DNA of 64,000 bases, taken from assembly GCF_000332195.1 (NCBI RefSeq), contig NZ_KB235922.1, positions 62,001-126,000 of the forward strand. Direction: 5' to 3'. Position 1 is the first letter of the stretch; the number at the start of each line of letters is the position of its first letter. Position numbers and translations under genes: made by a program. Positions 27,538-36,300 of this stretch are shown one piece after another. The notes beneath the pieces are model-generated. The model worked only from the letters and a program-made list of their open reading frames with translations, made no database searches and had not been told where the DNA came from. The DNA comes from Pleurocapsa sp. PCC 7319. Lineage in GTDB: Bacteria > Cyanobacteriota > Cyanobacteriia > Cyanobacteriales > Xenococcaceae.

Positions 27538-27713
27538 AAAATTGAGTTCTCCTTAAAATTTACAAGATTCAATGAATCCTTTAAATAGCATTACTCTAAC
27601 TTGGTTTAAGTTCGCTTTTTGTTAAGAATCTTTATAACTCAACCTATTCGGGTTTCTGTTCGCAGTAATATCCATGTTGTCAACGTTTTAATCCAAAATA
27701 GGGAAATTAACAT

Positions 27714-27836
27714 ATGATTGGCGATTACGCAGCTTCCTGGTTACCAGTTGCTATGGTTCCTCTTGTGGGCATAGTAGGTGCAGCAGTTTCTATGGCACTT
27801 TTATTTATCTATATTGAAGGTGAAGCCGAGGCTTAA
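27714..27836 (+). CDS. psaI: Photosystem I subunit VIII (40 residues)
   Basis: A 40-residue single-helix protein beginning MIGDYAASWLPVAMVPLVG and ending LLFIYIEGEAEA. The FIYIE motif and overall pattern match PsaI, which sits beside PsaL in the trimer interface. The start is the ATG at 27714 with weak GGGAAAT upstream. In many cyanobacteria psaI and psaL are co-transcribed; here they are back to back. Confidence 0.93.
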   Translation: MIGDYAASWLPVAMVPLVGIVGAAVSMALLFIYIEGEAEA

Positions 27837-27964
27837 TGATTCTGCAAGGTTTATCTTGATAAGTAACTTGTTTTTACTTATTAAATGTTAATACTCTACC
27901 TAATCGGTGGGGTATTTCCGTGTAATATGGCTTTTGGCTTTTATCTTGGATCTGATTTCAATGA

Positions 27965-28783
27965 TTATTTTACAGGTCGGCTGACGCGATCGCAAATAAA
28001 CAATGTTCCAGAAGCGACACACAAAGGAATAGTAATTAAGTTAACCAAAGGAATACTAATTAACCCCAAACATACTAAGCCAAAACTGCCAGTAGCAGGT
28101 AAATTTTTGAAGACAATAGCTAACTTCCGACGAAAAGGTAGTCGCCTTCTTTCTAGGTAAGAATCAAGAAAATCGAGACAGACAATCGTGGTAGTCAGGG
28201 TGAATGAACCTACAGTAGAAACTAGCGTACCTACCCCAGGAAAGAGATTAATGAATAGTAACGGAATTCCGACCACAGCGATCAATACTAACTTCTTTAA
28301 CTCATATAAAATTGCCCGACCCAAATCACTAATTATATTTAATTCAACTAGTTCCACTTTACCTGTGCGGAGTTTTTCTAGTTGTTCAGAAAGTTGACCA
28401 TACCAAGGTGCCCCCAACAATACGCCAAATTGAGTTAGCAAAAAACCCGTGGCAATCAGGAGAATTACGATTAGGCATAAACGTATTAAAGCTATTAAAC
28501 CTGAAACAATATAGCTTAAAAATCCTAACCACTGAGGTAGGTTAGCAATGAGTTGATTTAACCATAAAGTGAGATCACTTTGTACTCCATCAACAATTTG
28601 CCAACCAAAATAAAGTAATCCGCTGTAAAGCGCGATCGCAACTATAATATTCACCAGAATCGGTATGGCAATATATTTGAATAATCCAGGATTTTTGATA
28701 AAAGTTATTAAGGCTTTTAAGGGATAAGTCGCACCATCAAGGGTTCCAAATCCACCTAATATTTTCTTTAACGTCTTTAGCAT
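27965..28783 (-). CDS. EI24-domain (CysZ-like) membrane protein
   Basis: A 272-residue integral membrane protein of the EI24/CysZ (DUF540) group. It begins with an amphipathic region (FIKNPGLFKYIAIPILVNII), then has long hydrophobic hairpins (GLIALIRLCLIVILLIATGF; LVLIAVVGIPLLFINLFPGV) and the ERRRLPFRRKLAIVF motif near residue 212. CysZ imports sulfate in E. coli; cyanobacterial members are uncharacterised. It converges with psaI. Confidence 0.82.
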   Translation of the reverse strand: MLKTLKKILGGFGTLDGATYPLKALITFIKNPGLFKYIAIPILVNIIVAIALYSGLLYFGWQIVDGVQSDLTLWLNQLIANLPQWLGFLSYIVSGLIALIRLCLIVILLIATGFLLTQFGVLLGAPWYGQLSEQLEKLRTGKVELVELNIISDLGRAILYELKKLVLIAVVGIPLLFINLFPGVGTLVSTVGSFTLTTTIVCLDFLDSYLERRRLPFRRKLAIVFKNLPATGSFGLVCLGLISIPLVNLITIPLCVASGTLFICDRVSRPVK

Positions 28784-28939
28784 TTAATGTTTTAACGAAA
28801 ATTTTTTTGCTCATCTCTGATCTTACAAATTTCAAATTTCTAAATATCCGTATAATTACAGATGAATAGCACAACAATCTATAGATATCGGTTTTCTGCG
28901 ATCTAGGTAGATCATGTTTTGAATTTTTGAGCTAGTCTT

Positions 28940-30367
28940 ATGCTTAATCGTATTCTTCGCCAAAGATACAAAATTATTCAAAAAATAGGTAGTGGAGCTT
29001 TTGGAGATACCTATCTGGCGATTGACCTAGACTATGTTCCTCAACGTCAATGTGTGGTTAAACATCTTTCTCCGAAAAATCCCGATCCTCAAGCAATAGC
29101 GATCGCCAAAAGACTATTTAAAGAGGAAGCAAAGTCTTTATCAAGCTTAGGGAAACACGATCAAATACCTCAGCTCTATTCTTACTTTGAAGAAAATGGA
29201 CAATTTTATTTAGTACAGGAATTTATCGGCGGGCACAACTTAGCTTCAGAACTTGAGTCTGGAAAAAGATGGAATGAAGCTCAAACCGTTAATCTTATGC
29301 AAGAATTGCTACAACTTTTAACTTTGGTGCATCATGAAGACAAAATTCATCGAGATATTAAACCTACCAATATCATGCGTCGCGATCGCGATGGAAAATT
29401 AGTTTTAATTGATTTTGGAGCAGTCAAAGAAATTTTAACTGTTGATCGACAGGAAAAAACGGTTGGTATTGGTACAGGTTCTTATATGGCTCCCGAACAG
29501 GCACAGGGCTATCCTGGAAAATACAGTGATGTATATGCAGTCGGAATATTGGCTATCAAAGCTCTTACAGGTTTGGCATCTCCAGAATTGCCTCATAATT
29601 CAGATCGATTAAAACAAACTTTAGCTGAATTACAAATAAAGATTGACCCTGAACTAGAATCTGTTTTGAGTAAGATGATTAGCTTTCAACCCCAGAATCG
29701 ATTTCCTGATGCTAGTTCAGCACTTAAAGCACTCGTTAACACCGGTCTTGTCGAATCTGAACCAGCAGCTTCCCCCACTGTTACTCAAACCACTATTGAA
29801 AAAGTCAAAACTCAGTCTAGAAAATCTAATTCACCTCAAAAATTATTATTAACTTTATTGGGTGCGATCGCTCTATTGGGAACAGGAGTTTACACTTCGC
29901 GAATTTTAAATCAGCCTAACTATAATCAACTAGAAGCATATTTGCAAAATAAACAATGGCAAAAAGCTGACGAAGAGACAGATCAAATCCTGTTGAAAAT
30001 TGCTGGTGACGATAGTGCCTTAAACCTAAAATCAATTAACAAATTTCCCTGTGAATCGTTACGTAAAATCAATCAACTATGGACAGAGCATAGTGATGGG
30101 CGTTTCGGATTTAGTCCTCAAAAGCAAGTCTATGTAGAAACAGGAAATACCCCAGGTGATTACATAGAAGCAACTTATCAAGCCTTTGGTGATCGAGTTG
30201 GGTGGAGAACTTTTGGCTCTTGGAGTTTATCTGGCGATCTTATGTATACCGATATTGCTCCATTGGGACATCTTCCTAGTCCCGGAAAAGAGATTGCTGA
30301 CAAGCCAAATTTGCGCTGGAGGGAAAGGCAACTTCTACTATCACGAGTCGATCAATGTGAATTATAG
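28940..30367 (+). CDS. Ser/Thr protein kinase fused to a GUN4 domain
   Basis: A 475-residue membrane-anchored Hanks-type kinase. Kinase domain (about 9-265): GSGAFGDTYLA (P-loop), VVKHL (ATP lysine), HRDIKPTNIM (catalytic loop), DFGAVKE and MAPEQAQGY. A Ser/Thr-rich linker and one helix (about 293-312) follow. The outer C-terminal domain (about 330-440) is GUN4-like: KQWQKADEETDQILLKIAGD, FPCESLRKINQLW, DGRFGFSPQKQVY and VGWRTFG. GUN4 domains bind porphyrins in chlorophyll synthesis; on a kinase it may act as a tetrapyrrole or other ligand sensor (inference). It converges with an FHA regulator 12 bp away. Confidence 0.92.
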   Translation: MLNRILRQRYKIIQKIGSGAFGDTYLAIDLDYVPQRQCVVKHLSPKNPDPQAIAIAKRLFKEEAKSLSSLGKHDQIPQLYSYFEENGQFYLVQEFIGGHNLASELESGKRWNEAQTVNLMQELLQLLTLVHHEDKIHRDIKPTNIMRRDRDGKLVLIDFGAVKEILTVDRQEKTVGIGTGSYMAPEQAQGYPGKYSDVYAVGILAIKALTGLASPELPHNSDRLKQTLAELQIKIDPELESVLSKMISFQPQNRFPDASSALKALVNTGLVESEPAASPTVTQTTIEKVKTQSRKSNSPQKLLLTLLGAIALLGTGVYTSRILNQPNYNQLEAYLQNKQWQKADEETDQILLKIAGDDSALNLKSINKFPCESLRKINQLWTEHSDGRFGFSPQKQVYVETGNTPGDYIEATYQAFGDRVGWRTFGSWSLSGDLMYTDIAPLGHLPSPGKEIADKPNLRWRERQLLLSRVDQCEL

Positions 30368-30379
30368 TGTGTCACAAAT

Positions 30380-31132
30380 TCAATCAATGATTTTGATATC
30401 TAAACAATAACCTCTACCTTTGATAGTTTTTAGAAATTGAGGTTCACCTGAGTCCAACTCGATTTTGTCTCTAATGCGCCAAACTAAATGATTAATGGCT
30501 TTTCTATCCCTACCAAAAGTGTCATCCTGCCATACTGCTTGAATTAATTCATCGTATTCACAAATTGCTGGGTGATTCTGATGATAGTGATTTTTACGGC
30601 TCATATAGTCTATTAAACAGCGTTCTTGTTCTCCCAAGGATATAGAATCTCGACGACGAACAATATTACGGTATAACATTTGGCGACTAAGACTATATTC
30701 TAAAGTGTGAATAGCTTGCATACTGGTCACTTGGTTAGTTTCTCCCGGATCGATAAATTCTAGTCGCCAGAATATCGGTTGATTTGTTGAACTTAATGCT
30801 CCTAAAATCAAAATATAATCACCGCTCCTAAGTGCGATCGCATCTTCAGAACGGACATCAATTTCTGGTTGATCTATTTCTCGTTGTAGAAAAGTACCAT
30901 TAGCACTACCGTTATCTACAATCCACCATCGATTATTTTGGTATTGCAAAGAACAATGATGTCGAGATATTTTCTTTTGCGGATCGTTCAGAACAATATG
31001 ATTATTGCTTTGTCGCCCGATGGAAATATAAACATTTTCGGTTGTTTGCTGAGGGATAAAATTTTCAAGAGTGACAGCATACTGCATTCCATCGGGTTTA
31101 GTAACTTCTAAATACGGATATTCTCCAATCAT
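30380..31132 (-). CDS. FHA domain-winged helix regulator
   Basis: A 250-residue protein with an N-terminal FHA domain (about 20-110: ISIGRQSNNHIVLNDP, ISRHHCSLQ, DNGSANGTF) that binds phosphothreonine. The C-terminal winged helix (about 165-247) resembles OmpR DNA-binding domains, ending FLKTIKGRGYCLDIKII. It has no receiver domain, so a Ser/Thr kinase rather than a histidine kinase would signal to it. The kinase-GUN4 gene ends 12 bp away on the opposite strand, making it the obvious candidate partner (inference). Confidence 0.87.
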   Translation of the reverse strand: MIGEYPYLEVTKPDGMQYAVTLENFIPQQTTENVYISIGRQSNNHIVLNDPQKKISRHHCSLQYQNNRWWIVDNGSANGTFLQREIDQPEIDVRSEDAIALRSGDYILILGALSSTNQPIFWRLEFIDPGETNQVTSMQAIHTLEYSLSRQMLYRNIVRRRDSISLGEQERCLIDYMSRKNHYHQNHPAICEYDELIQAVWQDDTFGRDRKAINHLVWRIRDKIELDSGEPQFLKTIKGRGYCLDIKIID

Positions 31133-31366
31133 TAAAGTAAAAATAAACTTCTTAAATTCTTAATCAAAAAAGTTTTAGGATACACGAAATAGTTTGAAAG
31201 TATATTTTTACTCTAGCAATTATTGTCTAACTATTAGATTTAAGTAATATTTAATTTCAATTGAATCAAATTTAAATATTTAGTAAATATCTATAAATAT
31301 TGCTTAATTCTTTTAAGATTATCGTAGTGGGAGTTAGAAAAATTTCTATCTAGTTAGGTTAAAAAG

Positions 31367-32071
31367 ATGATTTCTGCTCATAGATCGATCACCACATTAA
31401 TTAGTACATTGCTATTAGTTAGTTGTAGTAGTCTTCCCAACATTACTATAACTATTGGGAGCGAGCCAAGTAAGGTTGAATCGCAACCAACTACCACAGA
31501 TTCTTCGTCTATATCTCAATCAGAAGAATCAGAAGCAGTAGAATTAGAAGATCGAAGTACTCGCACTGATGACTCTGAAACGATAGCTCAGTCAAAATCA
31601 AGTTCGACATCTCCTTGCCCAACCACAAACATCACCGAGTCCAACAGAATAAGTCTCTTAAAATTATCAGAGGGTGGCGAATCAGTGAGTTGTTCTGGGA
31701 CTATATGCACGGGAGGAGCAACTCAAATCGATGTACTTGATGGTGTTGATGAGTATCTTGATGATCCTCTATTCGCAGGTAAAGAAGTAGTTTACAGATT
31801 TAAGGACGGTAAATGTGCTGCGTTTGACACTTTTTCGGTTATGGCTTCTCAAAAGATGAACCTTAAAGATTTTGAATTTGAACTGTTAGTTGGTAATGAA
31901 TCTCCTTCGGGTAAGTTTGAATCTATTGGTGAATTTACAATGGACGGACAAACGAATACTCAAACATTCAATTTTGAGCCAAAGGTAGGTCAATATTTTA
32001 AAGTCAAAAAACTTACCAGGGAAAATTTGGATTCATCATATACGCTTCAACTTTGGGGCGCACTCGAATAA
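31367..32071 (+). CDS. Lipoprotein with Ser/Thr/Glu-rich linker and C-terminal beta domain
   Basis: A 234-residue exported lipoprotein; lipobox LLLVSC with C20. Residues about 35-85 are a low-complexity Ser/Thr/Glu linker. The C-terminal domain (about 90-234) reads as a jelly-roll: GATQIDVLDGVDEYLDDP, EVVYRFKDGKCAAFDTFSVM, NLKDFEFELLVGNESPSGKF and YTLQLWGALE. That pattern resembles discoidin/F5-8C-type carbohydrate-binding folds, but I am not certain. It sits 234 bp from the divergent FHA regulator, whose binding site could lie between. Confidence 0.7.
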   Translation: MISAHRSITTLISTLLLVSCSSLPNITITIGSEPSKVESQPTTTDSSSISQSEESEAVELEDRSTRTDDSETIAQSKSSSTSPCPTTNITESNRISLLKLSEGGESVSCSGTICTGGATQIDVLDGVDEYLDDPLFAGKEVVYRFKDGKCAAFDTFSVMASQKMNLKDFEFELLVGNESPSGKFESIGEFTMDGQTNTQTFNFEPKVGQYFKVKKLTRENLDSSYTLQLWGALE

Positions 32072-32076
32072 TATTC

Positions 32077-32191
32077 TTAAGTAGGTGGGTGTAATTAAAT
32101 ATAAAATGCCTACGGCAAGAGAATAGGGAACAGGGAATAGAGAAACAGCTTAATTGTATGGTTTTATCAATTATTCTGCCTACCTACTTAA
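32077..32191. mobile_element. MITE-like element, family C (about 115 bp)
   Basis: The left end TTAAGTAGGTGGGTGTAATT and the right end on the complement (TTAAGTAGGTAGGCAGAATA) are inverted repeats of about 28 bp with a few mismatches; there is no coding frame. It starts 6 bp after the lipoprotein stop. In the rest of the gap up to 32631 I see AGCTATAAACCATAAGCCAT-type heptamers near 32402 and a hairpin CTCCTTAAAAGGAG near 32469. Confidence 0.55.
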
Positions 32192-32631
32192 CTTCAACAT
32201 ATAGGTATTAATTCTTGTTTCTAACTAAAAAGCTAAAAGATATAAAAACTATTATTTAAATAATATTTAATTTTGCTTTAGTTAGATTGAAAATAATTGA
32301 AATTAATCTATAAAAGTCATAGCATTATAATAGCTAATTCTATTTATATTGTTTTGATTTTATAGCGTTTTTCTAGTTGCCGATCTATATTCCAAGTCAA
32401 TTAGCTATAAACCATAAGCCATAGGCTATTTATTACAAAAGAGCTTGAACTTTTCCTTGATAATAGTCTCCTTAAAAGGAGAGGCAATCAAATCCTTCTT
32501 TAGCTTAGAGCTTACAGCTTTTTAACCATCATCCATTAAAAGGCAACCTGAATAAAGGTTATTAAGTATGCCTTATTGAAATGAGAGCCGCTATATGTAC
32601 TAACGACTTGTTTAAAAGACAATTTAACATT

Positions 32632-33261
32632 ATGAATACCAAACTTTATACCCCAATAACTTTAACTTTAATAATTTTTGGTTGTATTTCTACTTCACTA
32701 TTATTAAGTCTGTCAGGTAATGCAGAGATTAAGGTTAAAGAATCGCAAACAGAGTATGACATTCCCAAGACAGGAAAAGTTGAACCAACCAAGGATCGCG
32801 TCACTTTTTCTTGCGGTGAAACTGTCAATCGCGCGAGTGGCGAAAATATTCCAGCCACAGTAGCCTATGTTCCCCAAAGACAAATCACAATCCCCATTAT
32901 TGCCTGGGAATCAAATTATATTCCAGTATGGGATGCTCAAAGAAGATGTGAAACTGTATCGTCTAAGTTTCAGACCTTTTATGAAGATGGACGTTTGAAC
33001 TATTTAACTAACGGAGTCAATCAAGGATATCCCATAATTTGCGCGGTGCTTGAAAAAGGACAACTCTGTAAAGGGGAAGATCAATTATTTCAAGTCAAAC
33101 CTAGTAGCAATCCGAGAGAGATTTTACTTAGTTTAAATGAATTGTTAGAAGGGAAAACTTCTCAACCCCTGTATCAAATTGGAGATAAGCAGGTATATGT
33201 TTCGATTGAAGATTTGTTGAACAATACATCCACTGTTGATGAAAAAAACAGCGGGGGATGA
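32632..33261 (+). CDS. COP23-domain protein
   Basis: A 209-residue exported protein of the cyanobacterial COP23 family (named after a 23-kDa circadian-oscillating polypeptide). An N-terminal hydrophobic export segment (about 8-28) precedes the domain: FSCGETVNRASGENIPATVA, PIIAWESNYI, QRRCETVSSKFQTFYEDGRL, YLTNGVNQGYPIICAV. The three cysteines are the conserved ones. The ATG at 32632 is preferred; an ATG at 32581 adds 17 residues without an export signal. It precedes the protease-TPR gene by 96 bp on the same strand. Confidence 0.82.
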   Translation: MNTKLYTPITLTLIIFGCISTSLLLSLSGNAEIKVKESQTEYDIPKTGKVEPTKDRVTFSCGETVNRASGENIPATVAYVPQRQITIPIIAWESNYIPVWDAQRRCETVSSKFQTFYEDGRLNYLTNGVNQGYPIICAVLEKGQLCKGEDQLFQVKPSSNPREILLSLNELLEGKTSQPLYQIGDKQVYVSIEDLLNNTSTVDEKNSGG

Positions 33262-33357
33262 TCGGGCGGATTGAAGAGAGTTATTTCTAACCGAAAAAGT
33301 CTGCAATTTAGCTACTCAACTAATTAGTAATTTGACCAATATTACTCATCGAAAAAC

Positions 33358-36300
33358 ATGAAATGCTATCTATCCCTAATCGCTTCTCTCGTTCTATTCC
33401 CCACTGTTTTTATACCCACATCCATTACTGCTAAAAGCGAATTAATTGCCCAGGACATCTCCCCTGGATTAAAGCAATATACTCGTTCAATCTCGGTTAA
33501 AATTTCCACTGCGGATAATGGTGGTTCTGGTGTCATCATCGGCAAACAGGGGAATAATTATTTAGTGCTGACCAACCACCACGTCATTAGCGGTAATGAA
33601 AATAAAATTACGCTTAAAACTCCTGATGACACAAACCATCAAGCAACTCTATTAACTAATTTTCAATCTGAAGATGATATCGCCTTACTGCAATTTAGCA
33701 GCGATCGCACCTATAACTTAGCTGATATCGGGAAAGTAACGCCGATAGTCGAGCAAAAGATGATTGCGGTAGGTTACTCAGGTGAAACAGGAGAATTTGT
33801 TACTCAGCCGGGAAGAGTGGAAAATCTACTAGAGCGATCGCTTCAAGAAGGTTATCAACTAGGCTACAGCAGCGATATTTTGTCAGGAATGAGTGGTGGT
33901 GCGATCGTTAATATTGAAGGAGAGTTAATTGGTATTAATGGTATTAGTGCTTTTCCTATTTTAAATACGGGATACCAATATGAAGATGGCACTACACCCA
34001 GCCCCTCAGAAATCGAACAATTAAGACAACTTAGTTGGGGTATTCCCATCAATAGCTTGTTGGCTAAAATCAATCCCGAAATTATTACAGCCTACAATTT
34101 ACCCCTACCCGAAACGGTAGCCGATCTCGGTAATACTCAGTTAACGGGATGGTTAGGAGAATTAGAGAATAAAGCCAAACAAATTACAGTCAGAATCGAT
34201 AGTAGCAGCGGAGCAAATGGTTCGGGGATAATTGTAGCTAAGGAAGGAAATACTTATGCTGTTATAACTGCCGATCATGTAGTTTGTGAACAAGACGATG
34301 GGAATAAGTGTATTAATTACAACTACGAAATAATTGCTCCTGATGGCAATAAATATCCTCTAGATGCTAGCAAGATTGAGAGACAAGAGGGTGTAGATTT
34401 AGCGGTAGTTAGGTTTAATAGCCCTGAGAATTATCAAATTGCTCAATTAGCCAACTATCCCTTAACCAAAGATGATGCGGTATTTGTTGCAGGATATCCT
34501 CAGCTAAGTAGAAATACACCACCCCAATGGCGATTTAGTCTCGGATATGGTTTGGAGAGAGAGCAAGGATTGTTAAATATTAAAGATAGTTCTTTATCTA
34601 CTGATAGTTCTGGTTTAACACAAAGTCAGGGGAGTTTAGCGGGTGGATACGAAATGGTTTACACCAGTATCACCTATGGGGGGATGAGTGGCGGTGCTGT
34701 ATTAGATTTAGCAGGAAGAGTGATTGGTATTCATGGGTTAGCAGAGGGAGAAACCGCTTTAGACAGTCAAAGTGGCTCGGCAAAACAAATCCAGTTGGGC
34801 TATAGTTTGGGAATTCCGATTAATACTTTTATTGGATTAGCAGATAGATTTAAGCTTAATTCCCCATTACCGATAGAAAATAAGCGATCGCCAGAATTAA
34901 ATCCAGCGAAAAAAGAAGCTTTTGAAGCAGCAATTCTCAGTACAGAAATACCTCAAAGTAACGCAGGGGCAGAAAGATGGTTAGTAAGAGGTAATCAACT
35001 GTGGCGACTAAAACGTTATGAAGAAGCAGTACAAGCTTTCGATAAAGCCATTACCCTAAATCCTGAATTTATCCACTTGGCTCATTATGGTAAAGGTTTG
35101 GCTTTATCTGCTGAAGAAAAAGACGAATCTGCATTAGCAAGTATAGAAAAAGCAGTGGAGATGAGATCGGATTTTGTACCTGCTTTTCTCACTAAGAGTG
35201 TAATTTTAAGGGAATCAAATCGCTTTGATGAAGCTTTAGTTAATATCGAGCGAGCTATCTCGTTGCCACAAAATGATACTAGTAGAGCTAATTTATACAA
35301 CGAAAAAGGTATTATTCTAGCAGACTTAAAACGATATGCAGAAGCCGACGCTGCTTATCAACAAGCTATTAAGCTTAATCCCCTCTCTAGTTTCTATCTC
35401 AATCGGGGTAATCTTTACTCTGACCAAGGAAAAACCGAATTAGCTTTAGCTGACTACAATCGGGCAATTAAAATTAATCCTAACCATGCTCATAGTTACT
35501 ACAATCGGGGTGTTGTTTATCAAGACCAAGGAAAAACCGAATTAGCTCTCGCTGAGTATAATCAGGTGATTAAAGTTAATCCTAACTTGGCTCTTGCTTA
35601 CAACAATCGAGGTCTTATTTACAACGACCAAGGAGAAACCGAATTAGCTCTCGCTGACTATAACCAGGCAATTAAACTCGATCCTGAATTTGCTCTAGCT
35701 TATAGCAATCGGGGTGGGTTTTACGACGATCAAGGAAAACCAGAATTAGCCTTGGCTGACTTTAACCAGGCGATTAAAGTTGATCCTGAATTTGCTCTAG
35801 CTTATAGCAATCGGGGTGTATTTTACGATGACCGAGGAAAAACTGAATTAGCCCTAGCTGACTTGAACCGAGCCATTAAACTCGATCCTAACTATGCTCC
35901 TGCTTATAGTAATCGAGGTGGGCTTTACACCGAACAAAAAAAAGTAGAATTAGCCCTCTCTGACTTGAACCGAGCCATTGAACTCGATCCTAACTATGCT
36001 CCTGCTTATATTAATCGGGGTTTGCTATACGCAAGGCAAAAAAAAGTAGAATTAGCCCTCTCTAACTATAACCGAGCCATTGAACTCGATCCTCAATCTG
36101 CATTAGCTTACAGTAATCGAGGTACGCTTTACGAACAACAAGAAAAAGATGATAAAGATGATTTAGCTCTCTCTGATTACAACCTGGCAATTAAACTCGA
36201 TCCTAACTATGCTACTGCTTACTACAATCGGGGAAGTTTTTACTCGGATCGCGGAAAATTAGAATTAGCTCTAGCTGATTTCAATCGAGCCATCAAAATT

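Noticed and set aside
27885-28160. 91-residue rightward frame after psaI
   Set aside because: It is mostly antisense to the EI24-domain gene, has no ribosome site and has no recognisable features.
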